Shown piece by piece: positions 43,028 through 51,413 of a DNA stretch of 64,000 nucleotides; within the stretch, counting starts at the first letter, position 1; each line of letters opens with the position of its first letter. The notes beneath the pieces are model-generated. The model did not search any database and was not told the DNA's origin. It saw only the letters and a list, made by a program, of their open reading frames with translations. The stretch covers positions 372,001-436,000 of the forward strand of contig NZ_SLVF01000008.1 of the NCBI RefSeq assembly GCF_004345365.1, written 5' to 3'. Made by a program: the position numbers and the translations under genes. The DNA comes from Kribbella sp. VKM Ac-2568 (GTDB lineage Bacteria; Actinomycetota; Actinomycetes; Propionibacteriales; Kribbellaceae).

Positions 43028-43141
43028 CAGGCCTCGCGGTGTGGAGACTCGGCCACGATGTGCACCGCCGACGGGTTGATGCGCGTGTCGTTCGGATAGG
43101 CGGTGCCGCCTCGCAGGAGCAGCGCGGCCTGGCCCTGACGA

Positions 43142-43738
43142 TCATGGCCGGGGTGCCTTTGTAGAGCGTGGGCGGCGTCGAGCGGTTGGTGCGGACTCCG
43201 CGCCCAGCATGCGGCGCAGGCGACGCAGTACCTGGTCGGTGAAGAGGCCGGCCAGGCAGCCGGTCAGGACCAGGACGGCCACCCCCGCACTCGAGGTGGT
43301 CTCGTCACCGATGCTGATCAGGCCGGTGTTGACGGCGATGACGGCCACTGCGCCCAGCAGTGCCGACCACAGCGGACGCATCAGATACCACCAGGCGTAC
43401 CGGCGCTCCTCGGTCCCCGTACTGCGGGCGAAGGCCATGCTCTGGTGAATGATGCTGCCGACCGCACCCGCCGCGGCGCCGACGATCAGCAGGCTCATGT
43501 TCAACGTGGCCGAGAAGTCCGGTCCCCACCATTGCACTACCCGGGTCGCCACCTTGCCCTCGCCGGCTGCTTCCTGGTCGGCCACCAGGCGTTCGGCCAG
43601 ACCGTAGGCGGCCAGCAGACAGACCAGGCCGACTACAGCCTCGGTGACGTTGAGCGCGACGATCAATCGTTTGGTCGACCGCCGCAGCGCGGTATCCCTT
43701 CGGCGTCGTGGCTTCGCTGGACTCACAATCCTGGTCAT
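43142..43738 (-). CDS. Membrane protein of unknown function
   Basis: A 198-residue protein with a basic N-terminus (PAKPRRRRDTALRRSTKR) and four hydrophobic stretches at about 26-46, 78-98, 118-140 and 150-166. The C-terminus is again basic (RRRPRSTKAPRP), so both ends should face the cytoplasm. I do not recognise a family. It is flanked by non-coding gaps of 114 and 227 bp and may mark the border of the accessory block that follows. Confidence 0.7.
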   Translation of the reverse strand: MTRIVSPAKPRRRRDTALRRSTKRLIVALNVTEAVVGLVCLLAAYGLAERLVADQEAAGEGKVATRVVQWWGPDFSATLNMSLLIVGAAAGAVGSIIHQSMAFARSTGTEERRYAWWYLMRPLWSALLGAVAVIAVNTGLISIGDETTSSAGVAVLVLTGCLAGLFTDQVLRRLRRMLGAESAPTARRRPRSTKAPRP

Positions 43739-43965
43739 CTCGAGCCTCCCCCGGGTGTATCCACCTTTCTCTTGGGCGGAGATCCCGGGACGCTCGCGAA
43801 TACACGAGAAAATCCTTGTATCACGGCCGCCGCCACCGACTCCGCTCTATGTGGGGCACAGCCGGGGGGAGAGGCTGACGCGGTGCGCGAGAACCTTGTC
43901 AGGGGGAGGCAACTCGGCACCGCGTCAGCCAGCCGGCAGCGACGACGTTCGTCATCGACCAGCTG

Positions 43966-45285
43966 TTACGGCCCGATCGATGCCCCCGCGTCACCCGGCA
44001 GCAGGACCGGTCCGACGCCCGGCGCGGGTTGCGTCAGCGCGTAGGCCAGCAGTGCGTCCGCGGCCTGCCTGGCACTCTCGCCGGTGGCCGACATCCGCCC
44101 GGCGATCAGGCCCGCCACCAGCGGCGTCGAGAACGACGTACCGCTCCAGCGCGCCATCTCGGCGAAGGTGCGCGTGGTTCCCGTGTTCGGCGGCTCCGTG
44201 CAGGTGTAGGTCCCGGTCAGGAACGCGTTGACGAGATTCTCGCCCGGCGAGTAGACGTCGACCCAGGTGCCGAAGTTGCTGAAAGAGGCCTTGTCCCGCC
44301 CGTTCTCCGCCAGCGCGCCGACCGAGACCACCTCGGGAAACGCTGCGGGCCAGAAGTACTGGCGGCTGTTCTCGTTGCCTGCGGCAGCAACCAGGACCAG
44401 GCCGTTGACGCGGTTCAAACGCGTCTCGATGAAAACGTCGAGGCTCAGCGACGGAAGGTTGTTCCGGGTCGAGGTCCCGGCGGACAGACTGATGATGTCG
44501 GGCGACTCGGCCAGTACTTCGTCCAGCCGCACGGCCAGGTCGTCCTCGAACGCCGCGCCCGCCTTGTCGAAGTAGCTCTTGACCACAACCTCGGTGTTGC
44601 GCGCGATCGAGCGCACGACGCCGGCGATGAAGGTCCCGTGACCGGCGTACGGGCCGATCACCTTGGTCACCGGGTTGTACCCCGGCTCGGGGTCGCCGGT
44701 CACGCCGTCCAGCCAGTAGGCTGCCGGCGCGTCGGTCCAGCCGACATCCAGGACTACCACCTTGACCCCCCGCCCGTCGGTCGCCCCGGTCGGCAGCAGC
44801 GGGTCCGGCGGAATCCCTGGCGGTACTTCCTCCGGTTCGGTCGCCGGACAAGGGCTCACGCTGCACACATAGAAGAGGTGCCGGGGTGTGACGACGCCAC
44901 GGCCGAACAGCTGGTCCCCGTACTCCAGGAAGCGTTGGGTGAGGCTGAACGCCTGTGGCGCCTCATCGGGTACTACGGACGGCAGGTCGAGGCGGGTGAC
45001 GCCGCCGATGCCCCCCTCGTGCGGGGTTCCGCCTTCTTGCGGACGGCCGCGGCCGAAGGCCGTCATCACGCGGTCCAGGTCGGCATCCCGGACCAGCACG
45101 CTGCCGGCGTGGCACAAGTAACCCGCGCCCTCCCTGCGCCAGTCCTCCGGCCAGACCTCCACGACACCGTCCTCGAACTCACTGAGAATCAGCTCGATCT
45201 GGGAGATGTCTTTTCTCTTCGGATCGCCTTTCGGATCGCCTTTCGGCTGGTTGGAATCCCCGTCTGGTTTCGGCTTCTCCGCCAT
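43966..45285 (-). CDS. S8 subtilisin-like serine protease without signal peptide
   Basis: A 439-residue protease. The catalytic triad is complete: Asp180 (VVVLDVGW), His216 (GHGTFIAGVV) and Ser384 (SGTSFSTPLVAG), with oxyanion Asn304 (AAAGNENS). The N-terminus is polar, MAEKPKPDGDSNQPKGDPKG, with a GDPK repeat from a 12-bp tandem duplication at 45221-45244. No Sec or Tat signal is visible, so it is probably cytosolic. Residues 30-165 may be a propeptide or adaptor domain. GGGAGG precedes the ATG. It is divergent from the TPR-CHAT protease with only 58 bp between the two starts, so the two protease genes very probably share control. Confidence 0.9.
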   Translation of the reverse strand: MAEKPKPDGDSNQPKGDPKGDPKRKDISQIELILSEFEDGVVEVWPEDWRREGAGYLCHAGSVLVRDADLDRVMTAFGRGRPQEGGTPHEGGIGGVTRLDLPSVVPDEAPQAFSLTQRFLEYGDQLFGRGVVTPRHLFYVCSVSPCPATEPEEVPPGIPPDPLLPTGATDGRGVKVVVLDVGWTDAPAAYWLDGVTGDPEPGYNPVTKVIGPYAGHGTFIAGVVRSIARNTEVVVKSYFDKAGAAFEDDLAVRLDEVLAESPDIISLSAGTSTRNNLPSLSLDVFIETRLNRVNGLVLVAAAGNENSRQYFWPAAFPEVVSVGALAENGRDKASFSNFGTWVDVYSPGENLVNAFLTGTYTCTEPPNTGTTRTFAEMARWSGTSFSTPLVAGLIAGRMSATGESARQAADALLAYALTQPAPGVGPVLLPGDAGASIGP

Positions 45286-45343
45286 TAATTATTCCTCCCC
45301 TGAGAATCGCCGGCACGAGTGCTCGGCCAGCTAGCCTTTCACT

Positions 45344-47968
45344 GTGCCGACAACCGGGGGTGGTGTCGAGGTGATAGCGGCCCCGGAAGATCTGCTGCCG
45401 CTGGCTCTGTCGCGTCCGCACGACGCGATCGCGGGCGCGAAGGCGTTGCTCGAATCCGGTCCGGCGCCGCTCGCCGCGTCCATCGCCCATCAGGCGAGCG
45501 GGATCAGCCTGCGTCAGTTGGGAGACGTCGACGCCGCGATCCGGGAGATGCGGATCGCGCTGCGGCTCGCGACGAAGTCGGGTCAACGCCGGCGCGAGGC
45601 CGACGTCCTGGCGACGCTCGGCGCGACACTGGGGCGGGCCGGTCATGGCAAACAAGGGTTGGCTTGTCTCGACCGTGCGGTGGCTGGAAGCCGTGGTGCG
45701 CTGGCCGGGCGGGTACTCATCCGGCGCGCCGACGTCCTTCTGGTACTCGGGCGACATCAGGAGGCGCTCGACGACCTGCGGGGTGCCGTGACCCGACTCC
45801 GTCGAGCGGGAGATCAGGTGTGGGAGGCGCGATCGCGCAACTATCGCGGCTTCGCCCATCTCGCGCTCGGCAGCACCAGGCAGGCCGACGCGGACTTCGC
45901 CGTCGCGGAGCGCCTGTACGCCGCGAGCGGGCAGGAGTTCGAGTACGCCGAAGCCAGACAGAACCGCGGCCTGGTGGCATTCGCGCGCGGAGATCTTCCC
46001 CTGGCCCTCGGGTACCTCGGCGAGGCCGGGCAGCGGTTCGAGGCGGTCGGTGTCGTCTGGCCCGACCTCGCCATCGACCGGTGCCGGGTGCTGCTCGCGG
46101 CCGGTCTGACCACCGAGGCGCTGGACGAGGCGGATCGGGCCGTCGTACGGATGGAAACCGAAGGCGGTCAGGCAACGAAGAAGGCCGAGTTGTTGTTCAC
46201 GGCCGCGACCGCAGCGCTCGGTGCGACGGATCCGGCGACCGCCCGCGAACGTGCCGAGCAGGCGCGTCGGCTCTTCTCCGCGCAGGGCCGCGCCTGGTGG
46301 TCGGCGCGGGCGACGTTGATCCAGCTCGAGGCTCGCCATCAAGGAGGCGAGCGAGGGCCGCAGCTGCTGCGCCGGGTGACTGAGACGGCGACGCGATTGG
46401 ATCGGCTGGGCGCAGCTGAGGCACCCGCCGCGCACCTGCTCGCGGGACGGCTGGCTCTGGTCGAAGGGCGGCGAGTGGCCGCCGACCGGCATCTCGAACA
46501 TGCTGCGAAGTTGCGGCGAGGCGCACCACCGCTGGCGCGCGCAGCTTCCTTGCTCGGCAAGGCTTTGCGGTCGGAGGCCGGCGCAGACGTCCGCGGGATG
46601 CTGGCTGCCTGCGACCGCGGGTTGGATGCCCTGGACGAGCATCGACTGACGATGGGCGCGACCGAACTTCGAGCCAGGGCAACCGCACATGGCGCCGAGC
46701 TGGCCCGGCTGGCGCTGCGGGAGGCCCTGCAGCGCAAGGACGCTCGCCAGTTGCTGCTCCGAAGCGAACGCTGGCGTGCGACCGCGCTGGCTGTGCCAGC
46801 TGTGCGGCCACCGGGGGATGGGCAACTGATCGCGGACCTCGCCGCGCTTCGCGATGTGGCCCGGCGGCTGGAGACATCCGGCGAAGACCTCAGCACTCCG
46901 GCCGGCGCGGCGTTGGGGCGGGAGCAGCGGCGGCTCGAGGACGCCGTGCGCTCGCAGACCTTGAAGGCTCGCGGCCACGATGCAGCCGCGAGTGCTCCGC
47001 CCTTCGACGTCGAGGAGTTGATCGACGAACTGGGCGAAACGGTGCTGGTCGAGCTGATCGAGGTCGACGATGTCCTGTACGCGGTGGTCGTCCGGGATCG
47101 CCAGGTCCGGCTCCATACCGTTGGCCCCTTGTCCGCCGCGGCGCACGAAGTGGAGCGAGCCCGGTTCCGCCTGCGATGGTTGGCTCGCGGTCGGCCGCCG
47201 ACCGGGCCGTCGCTGGAGGTCATCGGGGCGCGGCTTTCCACGGCGCTGCTCGGAGCTGCCGCGGCCGACCTGGGCGACGGACCTCTTGTGGTCGTTCCGC
47301 CGAGCCGGTTGCAGGCGCTGCCCTGGGCCTTGGTTCCTGCGCTGGCGGGCCGCGCGGTGAGCGTTGCACCGTCGAGCGCGACCTGGTTGTGGGCTCGACG
47401 GTTACGCCCGCCCAACGGCCGTCGCGTGGTGTTGGTGCTCGGCCCCGGCCTGACCGCCGGCCGCGCGGAGATCTCGCAACTGGCCGAGCGCTACCCGGCC
47501 GCGACGGTGCTCGCCGAGGGCGCGGCGACTGCCGAGCAGGTACTGCGTGCGCTGGATGGCGCCTGGCTCGGGCACATCGCGGCGCACGGCACCTTCCGTT
47601 CGGACAACCCGTTGTTCTCGTCACTCCGGCTCGACGACGGACCCCTGACTGTGTACGACTTCGAGCGGCTGCGGCACGCGCCGTACCGGCTGGTGCTGTC
47701 GAGTTGCGAGTCCGGGCTGGCGAACCCGGTCGGCGCGGACGAGTTGCTCGGTCTCACCAGCAGCCTGGTGCCACTCGGCGCGGCCGGGATCCTGGCCAGC
47801 GTGGTACCGGTGAACGATCCGGCCGCAGTACCGCTGATGACAGCGCTGCACGGCAACCTGCATGCCGGCCGGTCGCTCGCGGAGGCGTTCTCGGACGCCC
47901 GGACCACAGGCGGTGACGATCCGGTCGCGCATGCGACAGGTTGCTCGTTCGTCGCACTCGGGGCCTGA
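45344..47968 (+). CDS. TPR-CHAT caspase-like protease
   Basis: An 874-residue protein. Residues 1-500 are tetratricopeptide-like helical repeats (ASIAHQASGISLRQLGDVDA, RKADVLATLG-like units), and a linker runs to about 570. The last ~300 residues are a CHAT domain (HEAT/TPR-associated caspase-like). The dyad is intact: His748 in HIAAHGTF and Cys788 in LVLSSCESG, followed by the usual GADELLGLTSSLVPLGAAGI. CHAT proteases of this layout are triggered by partners bound to the repeats; the best known, Csx29, cleaves Csx30 in type III-E CRISPR systems. Start GTG 45344. The ECF sigma gene follows after 87 nt. Confidence 0.9.
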   Translation: MPTTGGGVEVIAAPEDLLPLALSRPHDAIAGAKALLESGPAPLAASIAHQASGISLRQLGDVDAAIREMRIALRLATKSGQRRREADVLATLGATLGRAGHGKQGLACLDRAVAGSRGALAGRVLIRRADVLLVLGRHQEALDDLRGAVTRLRRAGDQVWEARSRNYRGFAHLALGSTRQADADFAVAERLYAASGQEFEYAEARQNRGLVAFARGDLPLALGYLGEAGQRFEAVGVVWPDLAIDRCRVLLAAGLTTEALDEADRAVVRMETEGGQATKKAELLFTAATAALGATDPATARERAEQARRLFSAQGRAWWSARATLIQLEARHQGGERGPQLLRRVTETATRLDRLGAAEAPAAHLLAGRLALVEGRRVAADRHLEHAAKLRRGAPPLARAASLLGKALRSEAGADVRGMLAACDRGLDALDEHRLTMGATELRARATAHGAELARLALREALQRKDARQLLLRSERWRATALAVPAVRPPGDGQLIADLAALRDVARRLETSGEDLSTPAGAALGREQRRLEDAVRSQTLKARGHDAAASAPPFDVEELIDELGETVLVELIEVDDVLYAVVVRDRQVRLHTVGPLSAAAHEVERARFRLRWLARGRPPTGPSLEVIGARLSTALLGAAAADLGDGPLVVVPPSRLQALPWALVPALAGRAVSVAPSSATWLWARRLRPPNGRRVVLVLGPGLTAGRAEISQLAERYPAATVLAEGAATAEQVLRALDGAWLGHIAAHGTFRSDNPLFSSLRLDDGPLTVYDFERLRHAPYRLVLSSCESGLANPVGADELLGLTSSLVPLGAAGILASVVPVNDPAAVPLMTALHGNLHAGRSLAEAFSDARTTGGDDPVAHATGCSFVALGA

Positions 47969-48055
47969 ATCTGGCCCTGAATCCGGAGGTATCAAAGAGC
48001 ACGCGACGCTCTCCGTACCAGTGAGAGACGTCCTTGGCGGTGAGGGAGGCGGGGC

Positions 48056-48685
48056 ATGCGCGACGATCCAGCGGTGATCCGGCTGGTCACAGGCGCCAGG
48101 GACGGGGACAAGAGTGCCTGGGACGAACTGGTGGAGCGGTATGCGCCACTGGTCTGGGCGGTCAGCCGGCGCTACCGGCTGTCGGCCGAGGACATCGACG
48201 ACGTCGGCCAGAGCGTGTGGCTGCTGCTGATCGAGCATCTGCCCGGGCTGCGGGAACCGGCGGCGTTGCCAGGCTGGATCGCGACGACCACCCAGCGAGA
48301 GTGCCTGCGGGTACTGCGGGTCGGTCGGCGGGTCGAGCCGATCGATCCGGCGGATGCCGACCCGGACGTGCCCGACGCCGCGGTCGCGGTCGACGAGGAA
48401 CTGCTTCTGCACGAACGCCGCGATGCGCTCCGGGACGCCTTCGGTCAGTTGGCGCCGCGTTGCCAGTTGCTGTTGTCCATGCTCACGCAAGACCCGCCCG
48501 TGCCCTACAGCGAGATCAGCCGGAAACTGCACATGCCCGTCGGCAGCATCGGACCCAACCGGGCCCGCTGTCTGGACCGGCTCCGGCAGGCCCCGGCACT
48601 TGTTGCGCTGATCGACACCGGGAACGAGACCGCCCATCGAACCGGAGGAGGTGAGCAGCATGGCAGGCCAGTGGTGGACAGATGA
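48056..48685 (+). CDS. ECF-type RNA polymerase sigma factor
   Basis: A 209-residue sigma-70 family protein. Region 2 is in WDELVERYAPLVWAVSRRY and AEDIDDVGQSVWLLLIEHL; region 4 in AFGQLAPRCQLLLSMLT and YSEISRKLHMPVGSIGPNRA. The last ~30 residues (GNETAHRTGGGEQHGRPVVD) go beyond region 4 and are polar. The ATG follows GGGAGGCGGGGC. It starts 87 nt after the TPR-CHAT gene and overlaps the next, unknown gene by 26 nt. No anti-sigma factor with a zinc or membrane domain is recognised beside it, so an unknown neighbour may do that job. Confidence 0.88.
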   Translation: MRDDPAVIRLVTGARDGDKSAWDELVERYAPLVWAVSRRYRLSAEDIDDVGQSVWLLLIEHLPGLREPAALPGWIATTTQRECLRVLRVGRRVEPIDPADADPDVPDAAVAVDEELLLHERRDALRDAFGQLAPRCQLLLSMLTQDPPVPYSEISRKLHMPVGSIGPNRARCLDRLRQAPALVALIDTGNETAHRTGGGEQHGRPVVDR

Positions 48686-49121
48686 CGACCAGCTGCTCGA
48701 AGTGCTGCAGGACGCGTTGACGATCACGCGGGAGATGTCTCCTGACTTCATCGACGTCGGCAAGGCCGCCTACGTGTGGCGGACGATCGATGCGGAGCTC
48801 GCCGCACTCACCTACGACTCGGTCTGGGACGGCGGGGAGCTCGCCCTCACCCGGGCGGACAGCGCGATGCTGCGGACGCTCACCTTCGGCTCGGACGCGC
48901 TGACCATCGAACTCGAGCTCACCTCGGACGAGGTGCTCGGCCAGATCAGCCCGCCCGAGGGGGGAACGGTGAGCCTGCGAACGGACACCGAGGAGCTCGG
49001 GCGGGCTGCCATCGACGACCTCGGCTTCTTCATCGTCCGGCCGGTTCCGGGCCGGCCGTTCCGGGTGCTGTGCCAGACGGACTCGGGTGCCACCGTGCTC
49101 ACCGGCTGGGTGTCGCCCTGA
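48660..49121 (+). CDS. Small acidic protein of unknown function
   Basis: A 153-residue soluble acidic protein with no family I can name. It starts AGQWWTDDDQLLEVLQDAL, a helical stretch, and continues with beta-rich segments (LTFGSDALTIELELTS, TVSLRTDTEELGRAAI) ending in VLTGWVSP. There is no membrane segment or cysteine pair. The ATG at 48660 sits 8 nt after GGAGGAGG and lies inside the end of the sigma gene. Its position suggests it works with the sigma factor or the CHAT protease, for example as inhibitor or cleavage substrate. That is inference. Confidence 0.75.
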   Translation: MAGQWWTDDDQLLEVLQDALTITREMSPDFIDVGKAAYVWRTIDAELAALTYDSVWDGGELALTRADSAMLRTLTFGSDALTIELELTSDEVLGQISPPEGGTVSLRTDTEELGRAAIDDLGFFIVRPVPGRPFRVLCQTDSGATVLTGWVSP

Positions 49122-49136
49122 CGAAAGTTGATCATC

Positions 49137-50672
49137 ATGGGGGGAAGTTCACGCCGGCCGGCCGGGATCCACCGGCTCGTCGGACAGCAGGACGCGGGAA
49201 CGCCGGCTCGAGTTATGGCTGGTGTCCTGCTGGGCGCGCTGGTGCTGCTCGGGCTCGCGACGGCTGGTGCCGCCCACGCAACGAGTACCGGGCAAGCAGC
49301 GATGACAGCGCCGACGTTGTCGATCGAGCCGAGCAGCGGTGCGCCCGGTAGCAAGGTGACCGCGGTCGCCCGCGGGTACCAGGAGTGTCGCCCCGCCCAG
49401 GAGCCTGCTGTTGAAAAGCCTTCAGCAGAAGCGTCTCCGGACGGGGAGCCGGCTCTTGCCGACACTCCGGCCGATCAGGGTGCGGCGGGAGTTGTGGTGT
49501 TCGTCTGGGACACCAGCGTTGAGCTGAAGCGAGTCCCGGTCTCCACGGGTGGATCGGCGACGATCACCTTCACTGTGCCCGAGTCCGCGACCGCGCGGCG
49601 GTACTGGGTCGAGTCGCGCTGTGATGGTGTCGAGTCGATGACACAGACCGTTCCGTTCAGGGTGACGGGCACCGACAAGCCGTCGGTCGTCGTTCCCGGA
49701 GTCGTCGGCCTGAACGCCGATCAGGCCCGGAAAGCCCTGGCGGACAAGGGATTGCTGCTCGGCAGGACGTCGGGTGACGGGGACAAGATCCAGAGCCAGA
49801 ACCCGGCCGCCGGCAAGGAAGTGGCGTCCGGCAGCAAGGTCGATGTGGACCTGGGCAAACTGCCGCCGCTGGTGGCCGTGCCGAACCTGGTCGACGGCTC
49901 GCAGGAGAGTGCCGAGGCAGCCTTGGAATCGGTGGGTCTGAAGCTCGGGAGTGTCGAGGGCCGCGGAGACGTCGTACGAGTGCAGAATCCGGTCGCCGGC
50001 CGCGAGGTGAGACGCGGTACCGCCGTCGACATCTCGGTCGTCTCGCTACCGCCGCAGACAGTCACCGTGCCCGACCTGGTCGGCGCGAGTGCCGCTGAGG
50101 TGCCCACCATCCTGCGCGGCCGCTGGCTGGTGCTCGGCCAGGTGTCCGGCGATGGCGACGTGGTCCGTCAGCAGAGCCCGAAGGCCGGATCGAGGGTCCG
50201 GATCGGAAGTGCTGTCACCATCAGTACGGCAGTCGGGGTCGATCCACCTCGGCTGGTTCAGGTCCCGGACCTGGTCGGCGGGAGGCTGGCCGCGGCCCGC
50301 TCGGCGTTGACCGCAGTCGGCCTGGTGCCGGGCGGTAGCCAAGACGGTGACCGGGATATCGCCAGTCAGCAGCCGGTCGCCGGAACTCTGGTACCGGCGG
50401 GAACAACGGTCACTCTGACCGTCGTACAACCGCTTCCCTGGCGGGCAGCTGCGGCCGCTTTGGTTCTCCTGCTGGGGATTGGGGCAGTCGGCTTCCGCAT
50501 CCTGCGGAAGCGGCTGGAGCATCGATGGGTCCGCGGCAAGGTCCGGGTGACGGCGCGGCAGACTCCCGCAGCCACCCCGACGATCACGGAGTCACGGACG
50601 ACGACGCCGATGCCGGTGGTGCGGATCGAACCGCACGCCGACGCCGGTAGCAGCATTTTCGAGGAGGTCTGA
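49137..50672 (+). CDS. Membrane protein with four PASTA domains
   Basis: A 511-residue protein. An N-terminal hydrophobic segment (about 27-46, VMAGVLLGALVLLGLATAG) serves as signal or anchor. A beta domain with two cysteines follows (about 55-180), then four PASTA repeats beginning near residues 183, 248, 311 and 377 (each with VPxLVG or VPGVVG). A second helix spans about 435-456 (AAAAALVLLLGIGAVGF), and the 55-residue tail is basic. PASTA domains bind peptidoglycan fragments in PknB-type kinases, but no kinase is present here. ATG 49137 is preferred over the TTG nine nt earlier. It follows the unknown gene by 15 nt. Confidence 0.85.
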   Translation: MGGSSRRPAGIHRLVGQQDAGTPARVMAGVLLGALVLLGLATAGAAHATSTGQAAMTAPTLSIEPSSGAPGSKVTAVARGYQECRPAQEPAVEKPSAEASPDGEPALADTPADQGAAGVVVFVWDTSVELKRVPVSTGGSATITFTVPESATARRYWVESRCDGVESMTQTVPFRVTGTDKPSVVVPGVVGLNADQARKALADKGLLLGRTSGDGDKIQSQNPAAGKEVASGSKVDVDLGKLPPLVAVPNLVDGSQESAEAALESVGLKLGSVEGRGDVVRVQNPVAGREVRRGTAVDISVVSLPPQTVTVPDLVGASAAEVPTILRGRWLVLGQVSGDGDVVRQQSPKAGSRVRIGSAVTISTAVGVDPPRLVQVPDLVGGRLAAARSALTAVGLVPGGSQDGDRDIASQQPVAGTLVPAGTTVTLTVVQPLPWRAAAAALVLLLGIGAVGFRILRKRLEHRWVRGKVRVTARQTPAATPTITESRTTTPMPVVRIEPHADAGSSIFEEV

Positions 50673-50675
50673 CAG

Positions 50676-51377
50676 ATGAGCAGTTCCACTCTCTACGCAC
50701 CGCTGACAGCCGGGGCTTTCCTGTTCGGTGACAGCCCGGGTGCCCACACCGCGGACGCGGTCGCGCAGGCGATCAGCCAGCAGGGCGCCGCCCGCTCCGC
50801 GTTGCGGTCCGTCCGTCGGCTGTCGGCCTCATCGGTGGAGACCGTCGACCGCGAGATCGGCTCGGTCACCGGCCGGCTGCTCGATCTGGATCTCGGCGAG
50901 ATCCTGGTGTCGAGCTGGCAGAAGTACTCGAAGCTGATCGAGTCGGCGGAGCGGACGCTGGCCGCTCCCGGCAGTGAGGAGATCGTCGAGCTCGTCACGC
51001 ACCGGGTCAGCTCGACCTACGCCCCGCATGTCGACCTGGCGGTCGAGCGCACGCTGGTCCACTCCTTCGAGTTCGAGCTGGAGCTCGTCTTCGACGTGAT
51101 CGGACTCGAGGCGGTCGTCCGCGACGGCGCCCTGGCGATGGTGCGCGCCGGCGAGTGCGTGGTCACGGCGACGCTGACGCTCGACGGCGCCCGGCTGGCG
51201 AAGAAGCGCCACCTGGTCAACCTCGACCTGATGGTGCGGCTGGATCCGCCGCGTCCGCTGATCTCCGAGTCCGACCCGGTCCGTACGCCGACCGCCGACT
51301 CCGCCGCCACGCCGATCGACGCCCGGCCGAGCCGCTGGCCCGAGGCGGTGCCTCTCCGCAGCAGAGGCCGCGGCTGA
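50676..51377 (+). CDS. Conserved hypothetical protein, last gene of the CHAT block
   Basis: A 233-residue cytosolic protein with no recognised domain. It contains a helical region (VDREIGSVTGRLLDLDLGEI, SSWQKYSKLIESAERTL), a histidine/acid-rich beta section (VERTLVHSFEFELELVFDVI) and a low-complexity proline/arginine tail. It begins 3 nt after the PASTA gene stop, so it is cotranscribed. A hairpin ends the unit at its stop codon. The DLGEILVSSWQKY core could mark a conserved family; I cannot name it. Confidence 0.72.
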   Translation: MSSSTLYAPLTAGAFLFGDSPGAHTADAVAQAISQQGAARSALRSVRRLSASSVETVDREIGSVTGRLLDLDLGEILVSSWQKYSKLIESAERTLAAPGSEEIVELVTHRVSSTYAPHVDLAVERTLVHSFEFELELVFDVIGLEAVVRDGALAMVRAGECVVTATLTLDGARLAKKRHLVNLDLMVRLDPPRPLISESDPVRTPTADSAATPIDARPSRWPEAVPLRSRGRG

Positions 51378-51387
51378 CGAGCCGCGG
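51368..51387. terminator. Hairpin at the end of the CHAT block
   Basis: CCGCGGCT-GACG-AGCCGCGG is a perfect 8-bp stem with a 4-nt loop that contains the stop codon of the last gene. It lies between convergent genes (the LexA-like gene ends at 51414) and can stop both. Confidence 0.6.
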
Positions 51388-51413
51388 TCTCGGACCTTGC
51401 CCTAGCCCCTGCG

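Noticed and set aside
44000..51377. CRISPR type III-E-like locus beside the TPR-CHAT gene
   Set aside because: No repeat-spacer array and no Cas7-11-like gene is visible; only the protease-sigma arrangement is reminiscent.
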